Assembly (NCBI GenBank): GCA_034387635.1
Contig: JAOANU010000001.1
Coordinates: 310,001 to 374,000, forward strand
DNA length: 64,000 nucleotides
Origin: Rhodosporidiobolus odoratus
Lineage: Eukaryota > Basidiomycota > Microbotryomycetes > Sporidiobolales > Sporidiobolaceae
Direction of reading: 5' to 3'
This document shows positions 22,401 to 34,026 of this stretch, one piece after another (the stretch's first letter is position 1; each line of letters opens with the position of its first letter). Made by a program: the position numbers and the translations under genes. The notes below the pieces were generated by a model. The model saw nothing but the letters and a program-made list of their open reading frames with translations. It was not told the origin of the DNA and ran no database searches.

Positions 22401-25400
22401 AACCTGATACCCCGGTCCCGCGATCGCACTCCAAGTCCTAGCCAGGATCTTGGCTCCTTCCCCTCGAATGTCGCCGGCGAGTCTCCACATTGCGCGACGT
22501 TTCTGTGACGAGAACTCCTCGATGACGACTTGCGGACTGGAGAGAAGCTTGAGAAGCATGCCGAAGAAGTCTCGCCATAATGCCGTGTTGAACTTGAACG
22601 ATGCCTGAGCGGGAGGGACAAAGTCGCGAACGAGGATATCGGCGACCGGTTCAGCGATCTTCAGGACGACTTGATGGGCGAGGGCAGAGATGTTGAGCCA
22701 GTCGGCAGGGAAGGCTTCGTTCTCGAGAATTGACCGCGAAAGACGGAAAAGTTGTCCAAGTTGGCGAGAGAAGGTTTCTTTCCCTTCGACTTCTTGAGTG
22801 GCTTCGAGCCAGTTCACGGAGATTTTTCGAGGGGCGAGGTGGACGAGGGCGAGGAAGACACAGGCGACTTCACCGATGCCAATCCGTAGAGTCGGGTACG
22901 TTTTGTCGTCGTGGCTCTGGCGATTCCGTCCAGACGGGTCCGAGCCCAAGGAGGCTTGTCGACGGGCGCAGTCGGCGGGGTAGGAGATGAGGGAGATGGG
23001 GTATGACGAAGGGAAAACGGCGGGAATGGTGGCAGGAATAGAAGCGGGCGTTCTTTGCCGCTCAATCGCATCAAGGTTGGCCAAGTTCTCGAGCTCACGA
23101 TGGCTCGCGGCGAGGAGGGGAAGGAGGGCGGCAAGATACTCCACGTTGTCGTGCTCCTGAGCGAGGAGGCTGCGGTTGGCGAGGATCTCTGGGTCGACCA
23201 GTGCTAGGTGTACGGCATCGAGTGTCGCGGCGAGGACGGCGATTGCGAGTCGGATCCCTTCAAGATGCCCTACCCGCGCGAGATCCCTTGTCGCTTGGGG
23301 ATCCTTCGGCGAGCAGGCCATCTCGTCAAACTTGACCAACGACGGCTTCAACCACCGTACCACATTCGGTATCAGGGTAGCGCGACTATCCGGCGTTGCG
23401 AAGAGGTCCGACTTGACGAGTTGATTGAGGAGAAGAAGCTTGTAGACGACCATCTTGCCCTTCGTTGCCGATATCGAGTCGACGAACCCGATCGCAACCT
23501 CAACGACCTCGTCCATACTGAACACCGCCGCCAACTCGGGCAGGATTGATGCAAAGTTCTGCACGAAGAGCGTTTGCGTCCCAATGATGCTCGAAGGTGT
23601 CGTGATTCGCATGAGCGAGTTGACCTGCGAGAGCAGGGACGAGATGTCGTTCTTGAACTTTGCTTCGAGGGTTTCGGACGTCGCGCTCGATCCGAGGCCT
23701 TTTGTTCGTTGGATCTCGCGGGAACGAACGACGAGCCGAAAGAGCCATTTCAGGACTTTGATACTGGAGCGGAGAGCGGTGGCGTTCTCGGGACTGGCTG
23801 GGGAGCGGAGGAGGCGTTGTAGGGATTGGATGATATGCGATGCGGCGGTAGATCCTGAGAACTGTTGTGCGATGTATAGGTCGAGGACGGTGCGGAAATG
23901 GAAGCGGCGGTCGTTGACGTAACCGAAGACCGTGACGATGGCCTGGAAGACAAGGTCGTCCATTTCGCCGCTTTGGTTCGCTGCCGAGACGAGGATACCG
24001 AAGAGCGCGTCGAAGATGTCGCGGAGGAACTTGCAGACCTCAACTTCGGAGCAGAATCTGGTGGAGCGCAATCATAGCTCAGCCTTGAAGTGGAGGCGTG
24101 GAAACAAGACGAGCTCACCGAAGCTTCGTCAGGGTGTCCTTCAGCAACTCCTTATCCTCCAGCAAGTCCGTCTCCCACTTCAACAGGCGGAGCAGCGTCT
24201 CATCCTGCGTGAACGTCGTCGAAACGAGGAACGTCCTAACGACCATCATATCCTTGAGCGGGATGAGCGTCCTCGATACAGACGGCGGAACCGGCGGAAG
24301 AGTCTTCGCAGCGTGGTGCGTCGGCGGAACCTGGAAATAGAAGGAGGGAGCGGCGATGTTCCGGTCGTATTTGTAGAGTACGATCGAGTGAGATCCATCG
24401 GGTTGAAAGGCGGAGGTGTTAAGGAACAGGGGGAAATAACCAAAGGCGAAAGGAAGGTCATGGCCGTTGCGGGCAATACGATTCCGGAAAGTCAGGAAGA
24501 GGTGACAGTCTTCCATGACATCGGGTTCGACGGCCAATTTGACTAGTTCTCCCCACGCTGCACACAGTCAAAAGAGGTCAAGCCAAATCCATGCAAGCGA
24601 GAGGCAGGAGAAAATGGACGTACTAGGGTGATTGTTTCCCTTGTACACCATGGAAGTATACTGCGAAACATTCGCCTCCCCCGTCCCCCTACTCAAAACC
24701 CTCTCCACCGTCGCCCCCTCCTTATTCCTCAACTCGACCGAAACCTCAATACTTCCCCCACCCCCACCCGCCGCAGCGAGCTGTGCCAAACTTCTGACCG
24801 TCCCCGTCCCCGCTCCAATCGCCCCTCCCCCTCCCCCTGCAGCACTTCCAAACTCGCCACTCCATAACTTGACGTAAACTTCATTCCGTTGATCGCCGGG
24901 TAGGACGACGTCCGGAAAGCCTAACCTCGCCGTGAAAGGCACATCCGTGAGGTGTAGCGGTAATTCCTTCTGCAGCGTCGCCACATCCCCATGTAGGATT
25001 CTCACACTAACCGCAACATGTTCCGCCTGCGGACTCTTAGCAATGGCTTGAAGTCGAGAGTGGATGATATCTTCATGGAGAGTGGCGAAAGCGGATTCGG
25101 AAGATGGGATGAAAATGGGAATCTGATGTTCTTCGAGAGAGTCGAGAGAGTCGTGCCAAGGGAGATCGTTGTCCGAGTCCTGATTCGAAGGTCGCTTGTT
25201 GAATTGACTGATCTCGAGAACGGCGCAACCGAAGGGACGTCGATAGCTTTGTCGACCGGTCCCATCCGTCCAGAGCATGCCGGCGCTCCCCCCTCCGCTC
25301 CCCTCGACTCCATTGAGCCCGTCGGTCGTAGTCGTCCGTGTCAGACCCGAATCGAAAGAGCCCGTGTCGGATCGCGTCGAGCCAGGCGCAGCGAGAAACC

Positions 25401-27502
25401 CACTCCGACTAGCCATAGGAGGTGAAGAAGTCACCCCCACTCCACTCGGATAACTCACACTCAGACTCCCCCCATTCCCCTTCAATCCCACATTCTTAAC
25501 GATCCGACAAACCAAATACAACTGATCACTCACATCATGCTGACTCAAATCCCGAAACAACGTCTTCATCTGCCCGAATCGGTTTGCCGATTCTCGAGCG
25601 GGAGCGCCGTTATGGTTGAGGATTTGACAGAATTCTTCGGTTACGAAGCGCGAGTCGGATTTTGCGAAGAGGGAGAAGGAGAGTTCGATGAATTCTCCTG
25701 GGGAAGCGATGGCTGCGACAAAGGCGCGGAGGTCGAGAAAGACATGGTGAAATCGCGAGGCGGGAGAAGAGGTGGGGCTGGAGGTGCCAGACGGATCGGG
25801 GCTGGCGAGAGAGAGATTCGGGGTGGAAGGTTGAAGTGCGAGAGGCAAGGGACGGGACAGGCTGATCTCGGGGAGAGGGGCGCCATAAGCGAGAGCGACT
25901 TGAGCGGCGTCTGCGAGCAGCGTGTCAGCCCAGGCTGCTACGGACCTGAAGGAAGCAAACGAGAGTACGCACACATCCTCACCACCGACATCCAAGCCCC
26001 TTGCTCCTGCTCTCCCTCCGCTCCAACATCCACCAATCCACCCGTACCGGGATGCCTAACAATCACCTCAAGACCCTGTTCCAAATTCCCCTTGACCAAC
26101 CTCTGCACCGCATCTTTCCTCAATCTCTCACTCTCTTCGACGCTCAACGTCCTCGCTAAGAGCTGTTTCCGCGCCCCATGGAGAGCGTTGATGTGATCCT
26201 TGACCGATTCGAAAAGGGCGTAGTCGCGTCGATAGAGGTGGGTGTAAAGGAGGGAAGCCCACTCTCTTAAGGCGCAGGCAATTTCATCGACCAGGGGTTC
26301 CTCCACCCCCGAAGCTGTCTCGTCGCCGCATTTCAGATTTGGAAGTGGTGGAGGAGGTCGAAGGTCTTCTTCGGGCTCTTGACCGAGTTGCTGCGAGAGC
26401 CTCGATGCTTGGAAATCCTTCTTCTGTTCTGGCGAAAGTTGCTGAGCGAAGGAAGCGAGGGAGCCGACTGAGGACCGATTTCGAGATCGAGTAGCTTTGC
26501 CATTCGACGAGGAGGCGAAGTCGACGGCACCGTGAAGGCGTTTTGGGATCCCTTCTCCTGATGAGCCATATTCGTACTCATCCTCGTCCTCTTCCTCCAG
26601 CGTGTCCATGCGTCCGTTCCCTGCACCTCCACCACCGCCGCTACCTCTGATTCCTCTCGCAGCCCCTCCTTCAGTCGCAGCCGACACCGAACCTGCACTA
26701 CCATCCTGTTCGGCCTTTGCTGCCAATTCTCCCAGCTTCTTCTCCGCATCCTCTGACAGGTGTTCCCTGATCGTGACCGCCACAGCAGGGAAGATACCGA
26801 GCGAGACTTGCGGTTCGTCCGAGAGGGTGGGGACTGAAGACGAAGTCGGGAAAGAATAGAGGTCGCTTGATGCTGAAGTCGAGTGGTGGGAGGAAGAAGG
26901 GAGTCGAGGGCGCGGAGAGGAGGAGACGACGTATCCTCGGTACCAAGTTACGGCATTATAGGAGGGAGGGGTAAGCGAGGTGGAAGAAGAGGGATTGGGG
27001 AGGGAGGGTTGAAAGATTTCGACGACGTAGACTTCGTCGCCCACTTCGAGGGGGACCTACGGAAGCACCTCAGCTCAGTACGACTCCATGTCTCCTTCCT
27101 GACAGTGTCGCCTTCAACGCTAGGAAGGGAAGACCGCTCCTGCCCCACTGTTCCCCGTATCGCAACAGTCGCCAATTGACAGGAGAAGAGCGATCTTTGG
27201 CGCCGCAAGACGCCTGTGCAGAAGTCTACCTGTCCCTCCACTGTAGCTTGCCGTGGCTCCTGCCCTGATGCTAGATGCCTGCACCTCGTTCCCCCACCAC
27301 CCTCCCCCTCCCCCTCAAACAACCAAATAAATCAAGAGGACCATACCTGATGCGCATTAAGTTCTTCCCCATCGACCGTAATCCCATCTGATCTACTCCC
27401 TACGTCACTAGTCAAAGGGATGAAAGAAGCCCTAGCAATCCCATAGGCGAGTGTTGAAGAGGGGGACCAAGAACCTTGTAACTCTTGTAGGTCGTGCGCC
27501 AT
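19427..27502 (-). CDS. DCK1: DOCK-family guanine nucleotide exchange factor (Dck1-like)
   Basis: Predicted exchange factor for a Rac/Rho-type GTPase, acting with an ELMO/Lmo1 partner. Start ATG 27502 (MAHDLQELQGSW). SH3 elements span an intron: ARASFIPL, EVGDEVYVVEIF, WYRGYV, GIFPAVAV. An N-terminal helical region has LREWASLLYTHLYRRDY and a region ending EVIVRHPGTGGLVDVG. A DHR1/C2-type domain (about 25200-24350) contains LPGDQRNEVYVKLW, SMVYKGNN and FAFGYFPLF. A long armadillo-like helical middle (24071-22230) follows. The DHR2 lobe (about 21500-20250) contains FNYSRLADLFKLQAELL, YFRVAFYG, QFIYRGQGLENLGSF and FLQITAVTPEVDP. The Ser-rich tail ends KKLGRRKGSVANMVVEEGS. About 2,400 residues in a dozen or more exons. 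The closest yeast counterpart is YLR422W/Dck1. Confidence 0.88.
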
Positions 27503-28131
27503 AAGGCAGGAAGGGGTGGTGTGACTCTGAAGTGAGCGGATGGCGTGGACTGCTGAACCCGAGTGATTGGAGAGTTGCGAGGTGATTGAGGAAGGGGGAG
27601 ATGTCGGAACGCGTGAAACGCAAGGCTAGGCACGGTGAGCTGGACCGGGATTCCTCTACAGTGTTGTGCTACTTTCAGCTGTTTACCGCTCTGGACTAGG
27701 TCTGCTCAAACAGACAGCTTTCCGCAGGCGCGCAGCCGGAAAAGGCGAAGAGCGTTTGCGAAAGTGTGGGAGAATAGAAAAGAAGAGCGCGCGCGAAGAG
27801 CCGACGAGCAAGATGCTTCCACCACCTAGGATCTACCAAACACTACAAGATTAGGGTTAAGAGACAGTATGACAGAGAGGAGAGGAAGAATTGCGTAGAA
27901 GTGGCAATCACGGATAGTACCATACGAGACGAAACCGGGAGAGAGAAAACAAGTAGAAGGGAGACGATGCGATAAAGAACGAAAACAGGGGGAAAGGTAG
28001 TCGTACATAAAACGAGGAGGGGAGCGAGTATTGCGGGCGAAGGCGTATGTGCGAGCGAGCGAGGAAAGGGTGAGAAGGGAGGGAGAGAACGGAGAGACGA
28101 GGAGATCGACGAGATAAGGTGAACAAGTACC
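27503..28131. other. Intergenic between DOCK gene and FAM72
   Basis: Upstream region of the DOCK gene and 3' flank of FAM72. Purine-rich runs (GGAGAG-type) occur at 28010-28110. No gene seen. Confidence 0.5.
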
Positions 28132-29509
28132 TCAGCGACCACTCCTCTCCACCCCCACCCCCCTACCACAGTAATTCCTCTCCCTAGGATCAACCGGCGT
28201 ACACCTCTCCCCACCCGCCACAAGATGATGCCAATACACCGTATCCCCCATCTTAAGTAACCACGTCCTCTCTTCTCCTCCTCCTCTTCCTCCTCCAGAA
28301 ACGGCATGCGGGGTGGGTGATCGGCGTCTACTCCTCGCTGCAGCTGCAGTAGCGGAGGAAGACGAGAACCGATTCCCATCCTTATCCGTCTCGATAATCG
28401 GAGCCGGAGACGAACCCCTCGAACTTGAACTCGAAGGCGAAGGCGACCCCGACCGAATAACCGGATTCAAAACCCCCTTCTCACCCGGGTAATACCGTCG
28501 TTCTTCGGCTTGGACTTCGTTGTGGTGAAAGACGTAACGGTGGTGGTTGGCCGATCTTTGATGTTTTTGGACCGAGGCGTTGCATTTTATGCAGGGGGAG
28601 ACGATGTGATCTGTGCATCATTCTCTTATTGTCAGCTTCTTTCTTCTTTGTGAGGTAGGAGGAAAGAAGACCCGGAGGAGGGGAAGAGAGAGGAAGACGT
28701 ACATCCAACGGTCCTTCCACACCCATGACAATTCAACGAACTAGTCAAACATTCACACGTTCGTTCAACCTGCTCCTCCTCATAATCCGACTCGTTGGAA
28801 GAAGACATGTAGGTTTCGGTATTGGTAGGCATGGCGTCGGTGGAGAAGAGGACGATGTGGGGTTTGAGAAGGAGGACGGCCTGTGCGGTTAGTGAGGAGC
28901 AAGGGGATGATGAAAGAGACGGAGATGGCCGAGACGGCGGAGAGATGGTGGTCGAGATAAACGAGGACGAGAGGTGGAGATCAGGAGATAACCCGAGAGG
29001 AGATGGATGAGACGAGGAGAAGAGTCAGCTGGTTCAGTTCAGGTTTCGACCGATCAATCGAAAACGAGACGCACCCGCATCCCTCGATCGCTCAAGAACG
29101 TCTCACAGCTGTTACACCGCAGCACGTAGACTCTGTGCACCGGTGGAGCAGGTTGCGGTCGAGGAGCCGGAGGCGGAGGCGAGGGTTGTCGCAACTGCAA
29201 TTGAGGTTGCGCTTGCGATTGCGATCCGGGAACGTCCTCGACTGGTACGGCGAGGAAAGTTTGCTGTCGAACTGGGTCGTAGTAGTATTGAGGGTGATCT
29301 CTGAAGGGTTGCAGATATGGCTCCTGAGTGCGCGAGGAGAGATGAGATGAAGTTGAGGGCGAGGCGGCACCGGCGTGAGAGGCCATGTAGGGTTGGTAGC
29401 GCGGCTGTGCTGGAGCGTAGGATCGGGACGAAGACGAGAGAACGTCTTGGTGTGCCGGTCGAGATGAAGAGGAAGAAGCGGCAGCGGAAGAAAGTCGAGG
29501 GTCCCGCAT
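28132..29509 (-). CDS. FAM72: FAM72 family protein
   Basis: Small zinc-binding-type protein. In mammals FAM72A binds and destabilises the uracil glycosylase UNG2; a fungal role is not known to me. Start ATG 29509. A Ser/Pro/Gln-rich leader of about 130 residues precedes the domain. The domain runs YVLRCNSCETFLSDRGMR, intron, AVLLLKPHIVLFSTDAMPT, ETYMSSSNESDYEEE, CECLTSSLNCHGCGRTVG. An intron with phase-1 join (T|AT) then restores YHIVSPCIKC. These match the FAM72 hallmarks: CxxC, RGMKAILL, LFSTDxPPTN, CxCxLxxxxCxxCGNxxGY and VPCxxC. HHRYVFHHNEVQAEERRY follows. A Ser-rich, partly variable tail ends at 28132 with a final WLLKMGDTVYWHHL segment. Longer than human FAM72 because of both low-complexity ends. 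Confidence 0.9.
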
Positions 29510-31400
29510 GGTGTGGTTTGCTTGCGACGGGAAGGGTGGGCGGAAGCGAGAGTGGGCGGAGAGGCGGGTTTCTTGGATGCGGATGAGAGTCAGGTGGGCG
29601 AGGTGGGAAGAAGGAAGAGGACCGGTCGCGGTTGAAATGCGTCGGTCGCAATCAGGAGGGTAGAAAGAAAGGGATGGCGGGTTCGGGTAACACGGAGTTG
29701 GGAGGTAGTGCCTCCTGTACGTGACGAGTTGTAGGTAGCCACGTAAGGACGGACAGGAGAGGGTGAACGAGGGGTAATTGCCGGGAGGAGGCGCGAACTC
29801 GGGACAGCTGAAAGGAGGAAAAGAAAGGAGCGCGGAGGGTTGGAGGAGGGGTGAGCGAGCTCCTCGGGGTAATTGATTGAGGTCGAGTGCCCGAGCGGAG
29901 TGTATGAGTGCGCGAACAGCAAGGTGTGGTAGCAGAAGAAGAGAGCAGGACGATGAATGTCGGACCAGGTTCAGTCAATCGCCGTGAACCAAACGGGACT
30001 CAACACGACTTGGCCGCGGGACGGCAGCATGTCAGGGCGGCGGTGGTGTTATGCGTGTCGCAGTCTGAGTGGTGGCTCAGGGCAATCGAGCATTGGGCTG
30101 GGCCCGGCAGGGGGGAGTCGAAGGGTGAAAGTTGCTCCATCGTTAACGTCGGGGGGTTGTGCGAGGATAGTGGATTGGCAAGGGACGACCCTTGCCGGGT
30201 GGAGGGAGAATTCAGCAACTGCATACGGGTCAGAAGAGAGCCCAGAACAGTCGGGAGGGAAAGAGGAACAGAAGTTGAGAATTAGTAAACTTCCTCTTTC
30301 GCACTTCGCTGTCGGTAACTCGTTGCACGGCTCCGTTCCTCTCATTCTTAGCGTCAAACAAGCTATACAACCTCCTTCTGACAGGTCCCTACCCCGTCAT
30401 GCCTCGTCCTTCTTCCGCGCTTTCTCCCCTCAACCGCTCCTCGGCAACCTCGATTCGACGTCCCTGTTACACGCTTACAGACGGGATCATCCCTGTACTC
30501 GGTCGAACAGGACCGTGCCTGCAGAGTAGTGTAGATCACGGTCCGAGCAATGGAGTCAACGGAGCTTTCGACGCCGCACCCAATGGGAGATTCCGTCCAC
30601 GGACCAGGTCAGTCCGCGTCCTTTTCGCTTCTTGGTGGCTTGTTTAGCGTCGCACTAGCCAGGGTCAGCTTGCCATCTGACCGATTGATCCTATTGCAGG
30701 ACCCTGTGCCCATCAAGCTGCCTCCACTTTTTCCTGTTTCCCCAGCACCACCACCCCCTGCCTTGCTGTCTTTGTCCGCTCCGGACTCCTTTTCAAGCGT
30801 CTCGACGCCCAACCTGCCTGGTCCTCTGCCTTTCTCGGTCCCGCTCTACGTCGAGTCCACCGAACCGCTACTCGCCCCACGCCTTCGGTGAAAACCTTGC
30901 GTTTTCCTTCCACCTACCCGCCCTCCACGCACGCCTCCATCGAGACGCGAGCTAAAGGGCACCGTGCCATAACCCCCATGCCGAGGGGTCTTCTGTTCCT
31001 GCTCTGTGCCCTGCCTGAGTAACGCGCCTGGCCGATGCCTCGTCCACTACATACCGCTCAAGACCCGACGCGTAAGCGCTGTCTGCGTCTCCTTGTGGCA
31101 TAGCTGCCTGCTTGAGGTGCCTCCACTTCGCCCCCGCGCGCGCTGCTGACTCGAGCTGGCGAAATCTTTTGCTGCCACTCCGTCGTGTCGGCGCCCGGCG
31201 TTCATCGAGATGCTGAAGAGACTGAGCTCCGCACGACGAGGCCGCAGATCAGATCTATCTCACAATGACAATGTTAATCCAACACCAACTTTTGCTGCTT
31301 GAAGTCTCTTCTACGCGAGCAGTCAGTCTCCCTTCTCGTGACAACTTGTCCCTTGAAGACACGAGTCAAAACCGCGTCTTGCCCCTACTCTGATCGGACG
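29510..31400. other. Gene-poor 1.9-kb stretch
   Basis: Upstream of FAM72 and downstream of the CofD-like gene. Apart from the weak candidate at 30550-30891 I see no coding structure, RNA gene or repeat. The plus strand at 30900-31360 has stop codons in all frames. Confidence 0.5.
30550..30891 (+). CDS. Weak candidate: Pro-rich hypothetical protein
   Basis: A 113-codon ATG frame (MESTELSTPHPMGDSV). The second half is Pro/Leu/Ser-rich (KLPPLFPVSPAPPPP). A consensus donor GTCAGT near 30609 and an acceptor TTGCAG at about 30699 lie inside, but splicing them does not keep the Pro-rich frame. No similarity recognised; it may be non-coding. Confidence 0.25.
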   Translation: MESTELSTPHPMGDSVHGPGQSASFSLLGGLFSVALARVSLPSDRLILLQDPVPIKLPPLFPVSPAPPPPALLSLSAPDSFSSVSTPNLPGPLPFSVPLYVESTEPLLAPRLR

Positions 31401-33849
31401 TCAGACTTGACTGGTCAAGATCCTGGTCAGCGCCTCCTTGACCACTTCGTCGTCGAATAACCCTGTCGAGGTGGGGCCTGTGGGGACGGGGACGATACCC
31501 AGATTCTGCGATGTGCGCATTCACCAGAAGACGGCGTGGCGATGCGAGGAGCGAGGAAGATAGGGCAACGCAGGTCAGCGCCATGGCGTATGGCTAGGTA
31601 GGCAGAGAAGCAAGACGAAAGAACCACGCACCCTCAAAGCTTCTTCATCGACCTCAACCTCCCCACCTCTCAGATAGACCAGATGACTAATCACGTCCCT
31701 TTCTCGCAACCTCCTTCGCTCCCGAGATTCCCCTTCAGCCCCTTCAGCACCGGCATCACCCACCCCACAACTCCTCTCGCAAGCGTCTCGTATAGCCTTG
31801 GCGAATTCCAGAGCGGTATAGTGAGGAGAAGGGGTTTCACGGTCATGCAGAGAGTTCAAGAGGAGGACTTTGTAGGGCTGTGTTTGATCTGTTGCCGTAG
31901 CAGGGGAGGAGAAAGATGGAGAGTGGGGTCGGAACCGGGAGAGAAGGCCTCCGAGGGGGCGGAGTTCGAGGCAGGGAAGGATGGAGGTATAGAGGGATCC
32001 GGGGGCGTATATGATACTGTCGTGTTTAACCGAAGGTCAGCGAAGGGAAGACGTTGCAAACAGAACGGCCACGTAAAAGAGCCTGAAGCAGCGAAAGACG
32101 CCGAGAGAAACGCACCAAGTCGCGGCCTTAAGCGCCTCTCCAACCAGCCCGTTAGGTCTAGGGTAGATTTCACTTCCAAATGCATTCAGGTAAAATACGC
32201 GCTTGATGCGAGAGGAGAGGGGCGGAATGGATGAGGCGTCTTTAGTGAATTCGAGGTTGGTAGAAAAAGTAGGGGTGGAAGCTGAAGTGGGCGTCGGCTG
32301 CCCTGCTCCGCGAATGTTCGAAAGAGTAGGAGGTGCGATTGGCGTGGACATGGAGAGAGGGGGGAAAGTGGAACTTGAAACAGGTGGCGGAGAAGGAGCC
32401 GAAAAAGAAGAAAGAAAATCGTCTTCTTCTGCGCCGAGAATCGGCGGGTCGGGGAAGGACGGAGTCGTAGCCCTTGTCAAAGGGAAATAGCCTCCTCCTC
32501 CTTGTGCACCGCTGAGACTGCCAGGAGCCTTCAACAGCCCGGCACCACCTTCTCCTCTTTCCCCTTGCACATCTTTCTGCGCGATGGGGGGAGTCGCCGA
32601 AGGGTGACTGATCTCGCTCTGCCCAGCGAGTACCGTCCCATCTTCCAACTCCGCCGCGATGGTCACCTTTTCGCTCGTATTTATCACGGGAAGGACCGAG
32701 AAGCGGGAGAGGTCGATCGAGGTGAGAGAGGCGAAGAGGAAGATGGCGCTCGGAATGGATCCGAGGAAGAGGGAGGTTCCGGCGAGGAAGAGGTTGCCGA
32801 TGGAAGCGCGGCGATAGGAAAAGTTCTGGTGGTCGGGATGGATGGGGATGGGTGGTGGCGGCGAGGTCACGGGTGAAAGTATGGAAAAGCAGAACAAGGC
32901 AAATGAACCTCCATCAGGACTGCTGCTGATCACGCCGGGCCAAGAGGAACGGTAGTATAGGAATGGGGGGAAGAGGAACTCGCGCCGCACCCGTTGTGCT
33001 TTCTTCAGTACGGCGGATTCGAAGTGGACGAGGAAAGCGCGGATGGTTTCTTTTCGGTCTCCCGGAATGCCCTACAACGTCGCGGAATTGTCAGCATGAA
33101 GCGTAGTATCTAACGGACGCACGTAGGCTGAGGAGTACACTGCATTGTCCTGCCCTAGATGAGCTGGACGTGTAGGAGAAAAAAGAAAGCGGAAAGACGT
33201 ACCCTCCACAGCTTATGGCTCCCCTCCACGATTTCCTGCCACTCACTCTTGACATCCCTCGAGCCGACGTTACTCCCTGGTAAGCGATATTCGAGCAGTC
33301 TTCGAATGCAATCGAGTGGAGAATTCGGTGGTGAAGGCGGGATCAGACGGATGAGGCGGGAGCGAAGATCACCTAGGGCGGGACCACCTGTACTGAAAAG
33401 AGTCAGAGCCCCCCACAGGAAAGCGGAACGTATAATGAGCGGCGAGGAAGAGACAGGACGGAGAAGGTGAAAAGAAAAGGGACGAGACGGACCGAGAACG
33501 CGCTGAACCTCACTGCTGGAACCGCCATCGTCGCTGACGGGGACGACAAAGGTAGTCTTCTTGCCTTGGACTGTGGGCACGAAGGAACCGGCTCAGTTAT
33601 GGTTTGCCGCCGCACCTCGAAACGAAACTCAGGATTGTGGGGTTCGACTCCTGTCTCAATGCTGTCGTACAGGGTTTGAGCTTGGAGGGTTGGCTCACAC
33701 GCGGACAGGACATGGTTACAACCTGTTCCACCTCCGAAGACGACGAAAGAGTGAAGTTCGATTGGGATAGTTGGATGAGCGGGAGTCGCATCTCGGTCGA
33801 GTGAGACGGTATATGGGTAGGTGGGAGTAGGCTGTACTAGATCTAGCAT
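31401..33849 (-). CDS. CofD/YvcK-like protein (UPF0052 type)
   Basis: Rossmann-like protein related to archaeal CofD (2-phospho-L-lactate transferase) and bacterial YvcK; the eukaryotic substrate is unknown. The N-terminal nucleotide-binding motif VVFGGGTGCNHVL is followed, after an intron, by VVPVSDDGGSSSEVQRVLG. GPALGDLRSRLIRL follows, then RRASIGNLFLAGTSLFLGS. A large Ser/Pro/Gly-rich insertion of about 110 residues (about 32560-32230) interrupts the core. Later exons contain YAPGSLYTSILPCLELR and a helical segment LHDRETPSPHYTALEFAKAI. The last exon (from about 31505) reads NLGIVPVPTGPTSTGLFDDE and stops at 31401. Start ATG 33849 (MLDLVQ) lies just after a possible acceptor; ATG 33900 in the same frame is an alternative. 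Confidence 0.82.
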
Positions 33850-34026
33850 ACCCTGTAGCGTCAGAGAAGCGGTCAGAGAGAGTCGCTTCCTCCTTCTCAT
33901 CGATCGCAAGGCGGTGACGATTCCTCCGCTTCTCTTCCAACAGCTACAAGCACACATATACCACCGGAGCGGCTACGCTATAACACTTACATCACTGGAA
34001 TCTCCACCCACACGTACACCACTGGA
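33850..34026. promoter_or_regulatory. Divergent promoter, CofD-like gene / BAR-SH3 gene
   Basis: About 177 bp between the two modelled starts, so both genes are probably driven from here. Its left part may be 5' exon of the CofD-like gene if ATG 33900 is used. Confidence 0.4.

Noticed and set aside
27843..28379. 178-codon Leu/Ser-rich minus frame resembling membrane helices
   Set aside because: Out of frame with FAM72 exons and composed of purine-rich 3' flank; hydrophobicity comes from CTC/TCC repeats.
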